Assembly (NCBI GenBank): GCA_009701715.1
Contig: WLJO01000008.1
Span: 22,464-86,463 of the forward strand
Reading direction: 5' to 3'
Origin: Actinomycetota bacterium
GTDB taxonomy: Bacteria; Actinomycetota; Acidimicrobiia; Acidimicrobiales; Ilumatobacteraceae
DNA length: 64,000 nt
Part shown: piece after piece, positions 27,354 to 35,660 of the stretch
Position numbering within the stretch: the stretch's first letter is position 1
Layout of the letters: the number at the start of each line of letters is the position of its first letter
The notes under the pieces: generated by a model
What the model saw: only the letters and a program-made list of their open reading frames with translations
Told to the model about the DNA's origin: nothing
Databases searched by the model: none
Translations under genes and position numbers: made by a program

Positions 27354-28957
27354 CGCCCGCAAGGGCGCGCTGGGCACTGGCCGTTGTGCCGGTGCTGTTC
27401 ACCGCGCTCTTCTTCCTGTGGCCACTCGGCGCCATCGCGGCGCGCGGCCTGTCGCTCGGCGCGATCGGCGACGTGCTCGGTGACGGGTACACGCGCTCGG
27501 TCCTGTGGTTCACGTTCTGGCAGGCCGCTGTGTGCTCCGCAGGCGCCGTGGTGGTCGGTGTGCTGCCGGCGTACGTGCTCGCCCGCTACCGCGTGCCCGG
27601 GCGACGCCTGCTGCTTGCGCTGGTCACCGTGCCGTTCATGCTGCCGACCGTGGTGGTGGGCAGCGCGTTCCTCGCGCTGCTGCCGGCGTCGATGCACCGC
27701 ACGGTGCCCGCAGTGCTGCTCGCTCACGTGTGGGTGAACCTCGCCGTGGTGGTGCGCACCGTGGGTACGTCGGTTGCGCAGATGGACCCGCGGCTGGGCG
27801 ATGCCGCAGCGACGCTCGGCGCCTCGCCGTGGCAGGTGATGCGGCACGTCACACTCCCGCTGTTGCGCCCGGCGCTGTGGGCGTCGTCCGCTGTGGTCTT
27901 CCTGTTCTGCTTCACCTCATTCGGCATCGTGCGCCTCGTTGGCGGCCCCTCGCACCCAACGCTCGAGGTGGAGATCTGGCGGCGCACCACACAGTCGCTG
28001 GACCTTCGCACCGCGGCGGCCCTTGCGGTGGTGCAACTGGTGATCGTGGTGGGGATGACGGTGGTGTGGTCCACCGCGCAGGCGCGCACGGCCACCGCAA
28101 CGGCGATGCGCACGCTGCTGCGGCCCCGCAGAGCGCGCACGGCGGGACAGCGCGCGCTCGTGTGGATCACCGTGCCCGCCACCACCGCTGTCGTGCTCGC
28201 ACCGCTCGCCGTGATGGTGGAGCGCTCAATGTGCACGGCTGCGGGCCGCCACTCGCTCGACGCGTGGCGCGCCGTAACCGGCGTCGGCCGGGCGCTGGGC
28301 ACTGGCGGCACACAGCCGGTGGTGGCGGACCCGTGGGCAACCGTGCTCGCATCGCTGCGCATCGCGCTCGTGGCCACCTGCATCGCGCTGGTCGTCGGCA
28401 CGCTCGCCGCGTGTGCAATCGCCTACGCCCGACGGGGCGGGCGCCTGCTCGATGCCGGCCTCATGCTGCCCCTCGGCACCTCCGCGGTCACCATCGGGTT
28501 CGGGCTCATCATCACCTACAACCGCGGCTGGTACGACCTGCGCGGCTCGTGGGTGATGCTGCCCATCGGCCAGGCGCTCGTGGCCGTGCCATTCGTGGTG
28601 CGCGTGATCCTGCCCACCATGCGGGCGATCCAACCGGGCCTGCGGGAGGCGGCCGCAACGCTCGGCGCGTCGCCATGGCACGTATGGCGCGAGGTGGACC
28701 TGCCGGTGCTGCGCCGCTCGATGGGCGCCGGGGCAGGGTTCGCGTTCGCGATCTCGGTCGGCGAGTTCGGCGCATCCAGCTTCCTCACGCGTGTCGGCAA
28801 CGAGACAGCACCCATCGCGATCGGCCGGCTCATCGCGCGGCCCAGCCTGCTCAACCTCGCACAGGCGTACGCGCTGGCTACCGTGCTGGCCGTGGTCACG
28901 CTGGTCGTCATTGTGGTGGTCGACAGGCTCCGCGGGGAGCGGGGGGCGTCGTTCTAG
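27317..28957 (+). CDS. thiP: thiamine ABC transporter permease
   Basis: 546 residues; GTG 27317 (or GTG 27329) overlaps thiB. About 12 membrane helices form two fused permease domains. Each has the EAA loop that contacts the ATPase: DAAATLGASPWQVMRHVTLP (about residue 155-175) and EAAATLGASPWHVWREVDLP (about 445-465). The double-domain structure is that of ThiP and ferric FbpB-type permeases. The stop codon shares 1 base with the thiQ GTG start (TAGTG), indicating coupled translation. Confidence 0.93.
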   Translation: MDRRVDQGRAAVAPARARWALAVVPVLFTALFFLWPLGAIAARGLSLGAIGDVLGDGYTRSVLWFTFWQAAVCSAGAVVVGVLPAYVLARYRVPGRRLLLALVTVPFMLPTVVVGSAFLALLPASMHRTVPAVLLAHVWVNLAVVVRTVGTSVAQMDPRLGDAAATLGASPWQVMRHVTLPLLRPALWASSAVVFLFCFTSFGIVRLVGGPSHPTLEVEIWRRTTQSLDLRTAAALAVVQLVIVVGMTVVWSTAQARTATATAMRTLLRPRRARTAGQRALVWITVPATTAVVLAPLAVMVERSMCTAAGRHSLDAWRAVTGVGRALGTGGTQPVVADPWATVLASLRIALVATCIALVVGTLAACAIAYARRGGRLLDAGLMLPLGTSAVTIGFGLIITYNRGWYDLRGSWVMLPIGQALVAVPFVVRVILPTMRAIQPGLREAAATLGASPWHVWREVDLPVLRRSMGAGAGFAFAISVGEFGASSFLTRVGNETAPIAIGRLIARPSLLNLAQAYALATVLAVVTLVVIVVVDRLRGERGASF

Positions 28958-29598
28958 TGCTCCACGTCGTGGATGTCTGTGTGTCGTTCGACGGCCGCAC
29001 CGTGCTGGACCACGTGTCGCTGCATGTTGGCGGTAACGAGGTGGTGGCGCTGCTCGGGCCGAGCGGCAGCGGCAAGAGCACGCTGTTGCGCGTGGTGGCC
29101 GGGCTGCAGGACGTGTCCTCTGGCGTTGTGCGCTGGGACGGCACCGACATCACTCAGGAGCCCACACACCGGCGCCGGTTCGGGTTCGTGTTCCAGGACG
29201 AGCAACTGTTCCCGCACCGCGATGTGGCGGCGAACATCGGCTTCGGACTGCGCATGGCGGGCACGGATCGCGCGTCGGTCGCTTCCCGGGTGAGCGAACT
29301 GCTGGCGCTCGTGGGCCTTCCCGGCTTCGGCGAGCGGGACGTGACCACGCTGTCGGGCGGCGAAGCCAAGCGTGTGGCGCTCGCCCGTGCGCTCGCCCCG
29401 AAGCCACGCCTGATGCTGCTCGACGAACCGCTCACCGGGCTCGATGCTGCGCTGCACGACCGCCTTGCCGACGACCTGCGCAACCTGTTGAGGCAGGCGG
29501 GTCTGCCGGCGATCCTCGTCACCCACGACCCGGCCGAGGCGGCGCGCATCGCCGACCGGGTGGTGCACCTCGGCGACCTCGGCAGTGGCTCCCGGTAG
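28957..29598 (+). CDS. thiQ: thiamine ABC transporter ATPase
   Basis: 213 residues from GTG 28957. ABC motifs: GPSGSGKST (Walker A), Q-loop FVFQDEQLFPHRDV, LSGGEAKRVALARAL (signature), LLLDEPLTGLD (Walker B) and LVTHDPAEA (switch His). The compact length without a C-terminal regulatory domain fits ThiQ. It is the last gene of the thiN-thiB-thiP-thiQ operon and powers import by the ThiP channel. Confidence 0.94.
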   Translation: MLHVVDVCVSFDGRTVLDHVSLHVGGNEVVALLGPSGSGKSTLLRVVAGLQDVSSGVVRWDGTDITQEPTHRRRFGFVFQDEQLFPHRDVAANIGFGLRMAGTDRASVASRVSELLALVGLPGFGERDVTTLSGGEAKRVALARALAPKPRLMLLDEPLTGLDAALHDRLADDLRNLLRQAGLPAILVTHDPAEAARIADRVVHLGDLGSGSR

Positions 29599-29639
29599 GC
29601 GAGAACTACACTGGTGTCGGTTTGCATCGGAGGTTTCAC

Positions 29640-29879
29640 ATGACCAAGGGAACGTCTAGCCCCGCCGAGGCGGCCGCTGCCGGTGGGTCGCAATTCGCCA
29701 ATCTGACCGCCGACGAACGAACCGCCGCACACGCCCTCATCGACGCAGCCATCGCCGAGCGTGTCGCCGATCTCCGCTTCGGCACAACCACCCTCAGCAG
29801 CGGCCAGATCACGGTGTCGGTCGACGGCAGCGGTCATCTCGTCGAGATCGCGCCGGACGGCACCTCACGCCGACTGTGA
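29640..29879 (+). CDS. hypothetical small protein
   Basis: 79 residues, with ATG 29640 preceded by CGGAGGTTTCAC. The protein is Ala/Thr-rich, with an amphipathic helix (ADERTAAHALIDAAIAERV) and short strands ending QITVSVDGSGHLVEIAPDG, resembling a small helix-plus-hairpin domain. No cysteine or membrane segment. Family not recognised. It lies 41 bp after thiQ and has a strong ribosome-binding site of its own. Confidence 0.6.
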   Translation: MTKGTSSPAEAAAAGGSQFANLTADERTAAHALIDAAIAERVADLRFGTTTLSSGQITVSVDGSGHLVEIAPDGTSRRL

Positions 29880-30061
29880 GTCGTCTCGAACGCATCTGGC
29901 CGAACATCACTGCGGCCGTACCGCAGTGCTACCGAGCTGCGTTCTACGACAACTCCACCGACGATGGACCCGTTGAGGTTGCTGCGTTCCGTTTCGGTCT
30001 CGCTGATTACCCCGCCCGCTGGCCCGCGTGGGCGCCGGAGGCGCTGTTTCAGCTTCCGTGA
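29876..30061 (+). CDS. hypothetical 61-residue protein
   Basis: GTG 29876 overlaps the stop of the preceding gene (GTGA), suggesting coupled expression. It contains PQCYRAAFYDNSTDDGPVEV and an aromatic C-terminus (DYPARWPAWAPEALFQLP). No family recognised. Support is the overlap and a reasonable amino acid composition only; a long opposite-strand frame across the same DNA is judged non-coding. Confidence 0.45.
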   Translation: MSRLERIWPNITAAVPQCYRAAFYDNSTDDGPVEVAAFRFGLADYPARWPAWAPEALFQLP

Positions 30062-30088
30062 ATCGGACGCAATCGGGCGATAATCTCC

Positions 30089-30658
30089 ATGCCCATGTCT
30101 CGAAACAGCGTGTCCTCCCCCGCCCGCCTCACTGCCGCACTCGCCCTCACCGGGTTGGTGGGCGTCGGTGCACTCACCGCCTGCTCCGGCAACTCGTCGG
30201 ATGCCAAGAGCGCCAACAAGACCGTCGTGCTCGACCTGGTGTCCGGTGTGCCCAAAACGGTCAAGAGCGACCTGGGCGAGCCTGGCCCGAGCATCGGCGA
30301 CCTCGCCACCTTCAATGCTGGCGTCACCAAGGACGGCAAGGCGTTCGGCACCCTGGTGGGCACGAAGATCCTCGTGGTGCTGCCCGGCGATGACGGCGTG
30401 GGCACCTTCCAGAACCAACTGACCTTCGTGCTCCCCGACGGCACCATCACGGTGACCGGCGTGCAGCCGTACCCCGTCGACCCGAACAACGCTGCTGCCG
30501 TGGCCAAGGTGCGCCAGGGCACCACGCAGCGCTCCATCGTCGGCGGCACCGGCGCCTACGCCGGTGCACGCGGCGTGCTCACCACGTCTGAGGAGAAGGA
30601 CGGCGCGCGCACGCAGCACTTCGAGTACACAGTCGAGTCCGGCACCGCAAAGGCGTAG
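30089..30658 (+). CDS. secreted lipoprotein, allene-oxide-cyclase-like barrel
   Basis: 189 residues with a signal peptide and lipobox (VGALTACSG; Cys about residue 32). The mature part is strand-rich and includes FQNQLTFVLPDGTITVTG and VGGTGAYAGARGVL. The GGTGxYxGARG motif is typical of the allene oxide cyclase/dirigent-like barrel superfamily found in many actinobacteria. Exported and lipid-anchored; the biological role is unknown. Either ATG 30089 or 30095 can be the start. A hairpin follows the stop codon. Confidence 0.75.
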   Translation: MPMSRNSVSSPARLTAALALTGLVGVGALTACSGNSSDAKSANKTVVLDLVSGVPKTVKSDLGEPGPSIGDLATFNAGVTKDGKAFGTLVGTKILVVLPGDDGVGTFQNQLTFVLPDGTITVTGVQPYPVDPNNAAAVAKVRQGTTQRSIVGGTGAYAGARGVLTTSEEKDGARTQHFEYTVESGTAKA

Positions 30659-30671
30659 TCCGAGGACGTTC

Positions 30672-30700
30672 CGGGCACTCGGCGAACTGCCGAGTGCCCG
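30672..30700. terminator. hairpin terminator between convergent genes
   Basis: CGGGCACTCGGC-GAACT-GCCGAGTGCCCG is a perfect 12-bp stem with a 5-base loop, 13 bp after the lipoprotein stop and 28 bp before the end of the convergent FkbM gene. The T-tract is poor on both sides. It can serve both strands. Confidence 0.65.
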
Positions 30701-30728
30701 TTCACCGAGTGTTCGCGTGGGCGCCGGA

Positions 30729-31586
30729 CTACCTGAGCCGAAGCCGTCGGTAGATACGCCACGCGAAACGGCGCCGCTTTCCCCAGTCCATGGGGGCACG
30801 GAACGGTCGGGGCACCCGGTACAGCTCGGTGCTGGGCAGGGTCGTGCCGTGCCAGTTGAGCGTTACCCGTCTGCTCGTGCACACCGTGCCGTCGTAGAGA
30901 GCGAACGCGTACACCGGGTCGTGTGCACGCAGGGAGTCGAGCACGGCAACCGCGTCGGCGCCCGCCGACGCGGCAACGGTCTCTGCGTCCAGCACAGAAT
31001 CGGCGTGCTCCTCGTGCACGAGCAGCAGGTTCGTGGTGGTGGTGGCCGCCAGGCGGTAGCCGCGCTCCATGGCGAGTTCGAGGATTGCCCGCGCGCTCGA
31101 GCCGCGCTGGACTGCCGTGGACCGCTCCTGCACGAAATGAACCGCATTGGGGATCGACGGGTTGTACTCGATCACGATGATCAGTGGTCGGTAGCGCTGC
31201 AGCGATTCGAGGATCCAGTAGTCCGCTCCATCGATGTCGATGGAGAGCAGGTCGAAGCGTTCGGGGATCGGGGTGCCGGCGAGGAGGTTGTCCAGCGTGT
31301 CCGGCCCCTCGCACTGCACCATCGCGATCCGGGTCAGCACCGACGGGGTCGGGTGGTTCTGCGCGATCGCTGCCGCCTTCGCGGGGTCCCCCTCGATGAG
31401 CACCGCCCGGTAGCCCCTCGACCGGATGAGGTTGCAGGTGTTCGACAGGTGCACGCCGTCCCACGCGCCGAACTCCACGCACCACTTTGTAAGGTGCTCG
31501 TCGCCGATGCGGTTCAGCATCTCGTCGATCATGCCGTCCTCGCCAAACTGCGAATACACATTGCGTGCGTGAGACGCGAGGTTCAT
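30729..31586 (-). CDS. FkbM-family methyltransferase-like protein
   Basis: 285 residues, ATG 31586. It opens with NVYSQFGEDGMIDEML, then KWCVEFGAWDGVHLSNT (SAM-binding glycine-rich element), RAVLIEGDP (acidic end of strand 2) and FDLLSIDIDGADYWILESL. These are landmarks of FkbM-type methyltransferases, often in glycan or secondary metabolite modification. The C-terminal 60 residues are basic. No glycan cluster surrounds it, so the acceptor is unknown. Confidence 0.8.
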   Translation of the reverse strand: MNLASHARNVYSQFGEDGMIDEMLNRIGDEHLTKWCVEFGAWDGVHLSNTCNLIRSRGYRAVLIEGDPAKAAAIAQNHPTPSVLTRIAMVQCEGPDTLDNLLAGTPIPERFDLLSIDIDGADYWILESLQRYRPLIIVIEYNPSIPNAVHFVQERSTAVQRGSSARAILELAMERGYRLAATTTTNLLLVHEEHADSVLDAETVAASAGADAVAVLDSLRAHDPVYAFALYDGTVCTSRRVTLNWHGTTLPSTELYRVPRPFRAPMDWGKRRRFAWRIYRRLRLR

Positions 31587-31709
31587 CGGAACACCATAGC
31601 GAAGCGTTCACGGGTGGAATACCGAACGTTCACCGTGCAGGGAGCGTCGTGCCCCACGGTGAGCAGCCCAGTAGGCCATGCTTGATCGCATCCGGGAAAG
31701 GGAGCAACA

Positions 31710-32105
31710 GTGACCCGAGCAACACACCGCAACATCGCCCTCGTGGCCCACGACAACAAGAAGGACGACCTCATCGAGTGGGCGCAGTTCAACCGCGGCA
31801 CGCTCTCTCGCCACAACCTCGTTGCCACCGGCACCACCGGTCGCCTCCTGCAGGAACAGGTGGGTCTGGACGTGAAGCGCCTGCACAGCGGCCCGCTCGG
31901 CGGTGACATGCAGCTGGGGGCGATGATCTCCGAGGGCAAGGTGGATTTCCTCGTGTTCTTCTGGGACCCGCTCGAGCCCCAGCCCCACGACCCCGACGTA
32001 CGTGCGCTCCTGCGCATTGCGGTCGTCTACAACACACCCACGGCGAGCAACCGGGCGACGGCGGACTTCCTCATCTCGTCACCGCTCTTCGGCGCAGACG
32101 AGTAG
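31710..32105 (+). CDS. mgsA: methylglyoxal synthase
   Basis: 131 residues from GTG 31710. Family motifs: [46 protein letters not shown] and [17 protein letters not shown]. Asp residues of the SGPLGGDxQ and HDPD segments form the catalytic site that converts dihydroxyacetone phosphate to methylglyoxal and phosphate, a bypass used under phosphate limitation or sugar overload. Stands alone, divergent from FkbM. Confidence 0.96.
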   Translation: MTRATHRNIALVAHDNKKDDLIEWAQFNRGTLSRHNLVATGTTGRLLQEQVGLDVKRLHSGPLGGDMQLGAMISEGKVDFLVFFWDPLEPQPHDPDVRALLRIAVVYNTPTASNRATADFLISSPLFGADE

Positions 32106-32147
32106 TGCCGACCGGTAGCGCAGACGAGTAGCGCCGTCGGGTAGCGC

Positions 32148-33404
32148 CTAGCGGATCTCGGCAGCGCGGGCTCGTGCGGTGGCGAAGAAGATGAACGCCG
32201 CGCCAACCACGAAGTAGCCGAGGACGAAGATGGAGAACGGCCGCACCGTGCCGTTGAACGCCCCGGTGACCACGCTGCCGAGCAGCGCGCCGCCGGCGAA
32301 CGTGATGGTGCCGATGATCGACGATGCCGTGCCGGCCACGTGCGGCAACGGTGACAGGGCGAGCGTGTTGCTGATCGGCACCACGGCCTGGGCCATCGGG
32401 ATGGACAGGCACAGCGCCACGGAAAGCAGCCAGAAGTTCGGGCGTCCGCCGTTCATCTGGCCCACCAGCATGAGCACTGCCATGGTGACCACGCCGATCG
32501 CCGCCTCCGTGCGGATGAGACGGAGCGCGCCGAGGCGGCCCACGAGCCGCGCGTTGGCAAGCGACATCGCGGCGAACAGCACGGCGATGCAGCCGAAGAA
32601 CAGCGGGAACCACTTGGCGTACCCGTACACGTCCGACAGGATCACCTCGGAGCCCGCGAGATACGCGTTCATGATCCCGAAGATGAAGGTCATCGACACG
32701 ATGAACCCAACCGTCTGGCGGTGGGTGAACACTTCCCTGCTGGCCGTGCCGACAGCGCTCCACGTGAACGGGCGGCGGCGCTCCAGCGTGAGCGTCTCGG
32801 GGAGACGGCGGCACCAGAGCATCAGGCCCCCGGCGATGGCCGCGGGCAGCCAGAACACAACCCTCCACGGGAGGATGGCGATGAGCGCGGCGCCGAGCGA
32901 CGGGGCGAGAATCGGCACGATGAGGAACACGGCCATGGAGATCGACATCACACGCGCCATCGCGTTGCCGTCGAAGCGGTCCCGCACCATCGCCATGCTG
33001 AGCACACGCGGGCCCGACGCGCCGAGGCCCCACACGAACCGGGAGATCACGATGAGCGGCCAGGTGGGGGCGAGTGCGCCGATGATCGCCGCAACGGCGT
33101 ACAGCGCGAGGCCGGCATAGAGCGGACGGCGGCGTCCGTAGCGGTCCGAGGCGGGCCCGTACAGCCACGGGCCCACGGCGAGGCCGAGGAAGTACGCCGT
33201 GATCATCCACGCGACGGCCGAGGAGTCCGACGCCATGCCGAACTGCTGGCGGATGTTCGGGAACGCGGGCAGCACGAGGTCAATGCCGATGGCCGTGGTG
33301 GCCGAGAGCACGCTGACGAGAAGGAGGAACTCCCGGGGGCCGAGGTCACGCCGGGGGCCCTTCACGGCGGGAATCGTGGGGTCTGCTTGAACCGTGGGCT
33401 GCAC
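32148..33404 (-). CDS. MFS transporter, Bcr/CflA (DHA1) type
   Basis: 418 residues from GTG 33404 with AGGA upstream; the open frame extends further but is not protein-like. Twelve predicted helices. DLVLPAFPNI in helix 1 and the GPASDRYGRRRPL loop are typical of Bcr/CflA multidrug exporters. The substrate is unknown; relatives export bicyclomycin, chloramphenicol or sulfonamides by proton antiport. It ends 42 bp from the convergent mgsA gene. Confidence 0.88.
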   Translation of the reverse strand: MQPTVQADPTIPAVKGPRRDLGPREFLLLVSVLSATTAIGIDLVLPAFPNIRQQFGMASDSSAVAWMITAYFLGLAVGPWLYGPASDRYGRRRPLYAGLALYAVAAIIGALAPTWPLIVISRFVWGLGASGPRVLSMAMVRDRFDGNAMARVMSISMAVFLIVPILAPSLGAALIAILPWRVVFWLPAAIAGGLMLWCRRLPETLTLERRRPFTWSAVGTASREVFTHRQTVGFIVSMTFIFGIMNAYLAGSEVILSDVYGYAKWFPLFFGCIAVLFAAMSLANARLVGRLGALRLIRTEAAIGVVTMAVLMLVGQMNGGRPNFWLLSVALCLSIPMAQAVVPISNTLALSPLPHVAGTASSIIGTITFAGGALLGSVVTGAFNGTVRPFSIFVLGYFVVGAAFIFFATARARAAEIR

Positions 33405-33570
33405 GCTGCGTCCTGTCTCGACCCGTCTGCTCGGGCATCCGGGGAACCCCCGAGACTCTAGGCGGCGGGGCACGGTCGGCGGGGCACGGTCGGCCGGGCA
33501 CCCCACAACCCCAGCGCCAGTAGGGGTTTTCACCACAAACACCGCCACACCCCCTTGTCATCATCACACC

Positions 33571-34734
33571 ATGGACATCACCACCGTTCCTTCGGAATAC
33601 CTCGAGGCAGAACTTGTTGCGCACGCGGCGTGGGAGGCCACCGGCATGGCGCGCATGCTCGACGTGCTGGCCGAGTTCGACCGGCGTCGTGTGTGGGAGC
33701 ACTGGGGTTGTGCCTCACCGCAGCAGTGGTTGGGCTGGAAGTGCGCGCTCGGGTACGTGGCCGCCTCCGAGCGTCTGCGCGTGGCACGGGTGCTCGGCTC
33801 GCTGCCGGCCATCCGTGACGGTCTTTCCCGCGGGAAACTCTCGTTCTCCAAGGTTCGAGAGCTCACCCGTGTGGCTACCCCCGAAACCGACGAGTGCCTG
33901 GCTGGGATTGCCGAGTGCGCCACCGCTGCGCAGGTGGCCAAGATGGCCAGCGCGCTCCGCAAGCGCACGCCAAAAGACGTGGTGTGCCAACTCGACTCGC
34001 GGGGTCTTCGCTGGGAGACCGACGAGGTCGACGGTTCGATGGTCATCACGCTGCGGCTTCCCACCGACACGGGTCAGGCCGTGATCGCTGCCGTCAACGC
34101 CGCCTCGCAGGTGGAGGCGGGAGTGCCGAGGCGTCAGGCGATGGCCGATGCGTGCGCACGGCTGATCACCGGCAGCGACGAGGTGCGAGCGCGGCCCGAG
34201 GTGATCGTGCACCTCCACGCCGATGCGGCTGCGTTCGAGGACGGCACGGCAGTCGCCCCCGAGATTGTCGAGTGTCTCGCCTGCGACGGGCCGGTAACCA
34301 CGGTGGCCGACACCGAGGTGGGGCCGGTTGTCATCAAGAAGGATCCGCCGCCCACGCGTGCGCAGCGCCGCTGGCTGCGGATGCGTCACCGCACGTGCCA
34401 GTTCCCGGGCTGTCACCACGATGGGTCGTTCGACGCACATCATGTGGTGCCGCGCCACCTCGGTGGAAAGACCCACCTGCGCAACATGGTGCGCTTCTGC
34501 CAGTTCCACCATCGGTTGGTGCACGTGCTTGGGCTGCGGCTCACCCTCCACCCCGACCGTTCGCTCGACGTCACATTTCCAGCGGGAAATCCGGTGGACC
34601 GCACCATCGAGTTCGCACCGTTCGTTGCGCCCGCCCCGGCAGACCCGAATTTGATCACCGGAACGTGGACCGGCGAGCGGCTGCAGATGGACTACCTGCA
34701 GATTGCGGTGAGCAGCGTGAGCAAGGCGGCGTAA
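33571..34734 (+). CDS. DUF222/13E12-family HNH endonuclease-like protein
   Basis: 387 residues from ATG 33571. A helical DUF222 N-terminal half (SPQQWLGWKCALGYVAASER, SFSKVRELTRVATPE) is joined to a C-terminal HNH domain (CQFPGCHHDGSFDAHHVVP ... NMVRFCQFHHRLVH) with the metal/zinc Cys and His and catalytic HH present. These proteins occur in many near-identical copies in actinobacterial genomes and behave like mobile elements of unclear biology. It lies directly upstream of the restriction island. Confidence 0.9.
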   Translation: MDITTVPSEYLEAELVAHAAWEATGMARMLDVLAEFDRRRVWEHWGCASPQQWLGWKCALGYVAASERLRVARVLGSLPAIRDGLSRGKLSFSKVRELTRVATPETDECLAGIAECATAAQVAKMASALRKRTPKDVVCQLDSRGLRWETDEVDGSMVITLRLPTDTGQAVIAAVNAASQVEAGVPRRQAMADACARLITGSDEVRARPEVIVHLHADAAAFEDGTAVAPEIVECLACDGPVTTVADTEVGPVVIKKDPPPTRAQRRWLRMRHRTCQFPGCHHDGSFDAHHVVPRHLGGKTHLRNMVRFCQFHHRLVHVLGLRLTLHPDRSLDVTFPAGNPVDRTIEFAPFVAPAPADPNLITGTWTGERLQMDYLQIAVSSVSKAA

Positions 34735-34997
34735 CTGATTGTGACAGCACGCGGTCGGCGCCGGCAGCTCTACGACATCCACAGGCCGAACGGCATCACG
34801 ATGGCCGGGCGGCGCGGGCGATTCTCGTCATTGCCGACACTGGAATGACCGGCCGAGAAGAACGACCTTGGCGAAACACTCCGGCATTAAAGACAACGTC
34901 CCTTCGAAACTTCCCGGAAAGAAGCCACATCGCCATTCCCAATTATGTCCGGGGTCTACGATGCGCTCGTGGGGACTACGAGCGTTGAGGACGGCCA

Positions 34998-35660
34998 GTG
35001 ACCTCGATGAACCAACCGACACCTACCGGAGGGTCGGTTGACCCCCTCATCAAGTCCAAGAAGCGCGTTGCGGACCACGGCGAGGTGTTCACGCCCGACT
35101 GGCTCGTGGACGACATGCTCGATCTGGTCAAGGACGAATCCGAACGGATTGACTCACGGTTTTTGGAGCCCGCTTGTGGCTCGGGCAACTTCCTAGTACC
35201 GGTGCTCCAACGGAAGTTGGCAACGGTGGAGGCCAAGTTCGCGAAGAGCGAGTTCGAGCGTCGCCACCACGCCCTCCTAGCGCTCATGTGTATCTACGGG
35301 ATTGAGCTACTCCCCGACAATGTTGCCGAGTGCAGACAGATCCTGCTCAACGTCATGTCCGCGTATCTCGGGAGTGGCGTCGACCCGGAGTGGCAGGCGG
35401 CCGCGCAGGTGGTTGTCGAGGCAAATATCGTTCACGGCGACGCCCTCAAATTGACAACCGCTGAAGGCAGGCACATCGTGTTCGCAGAGTGGGCCTACCT
35501 CGGAAAGGGAAAGTTCCAACGGCGGGACTTCCGATACGACACCTTGACCCAACTGTCCTCGTTCGGAGAAGACAGCCTCTTCGGTGATATCGGCAAGCAC
35601 GAGATCTTTACCCCGACCCGCACGTACCCGCCGATGACTGCAGCGGAGATCGCGCAATGA
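34998..35660 (+). CDS. N6-adenine methyltransferase subunit without NPPY motif
   Basis: 220 residues, GTG 34998. It contains GEVFTPDWLVDDML (about 28-41), the SAM-binding motif I in FLEPACGSGNFL (about 55-66), YGIEL (motif II, about 100-104) and VHGDAL (motif III, about 145-150). The catalytic NPPY/DPPY motif IV that should follow is absent; instead the chain ends after a charged region. It overlaps the next gene by ATGA. On its own it should bind SAM but not flip and methylate adenine, so it probably works with the second subunit, which has NPPY. Confidence 0.85.
   Translation: MTSMNQPTPTGGSVDPLIKSKKRVADHGEVFTPDWLVDDMLDLVKDESERIDSRFLEPACGSGNFLVPVLQRKLATVEAKFAKSEFERRHHALLALMCIYGIELLPDNVAECRQILLNVMSAYLGSGVDPEWQAAAQVVVEANIVHGDALKLTTAEGRHIVFAEWAYLGKGKFQRRDFRYDTLTQLSSFGEDSLFGDIGKHEIFTPTRTYPPMTAAEIAQ

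Noticed and set aside
34735..34997. tRNA or attachment site at the left edge of the restriction island
   Set aside because: No cloverleaf with a GGTTCGA-type loop and no direct repeat matching the right side was found by eye.
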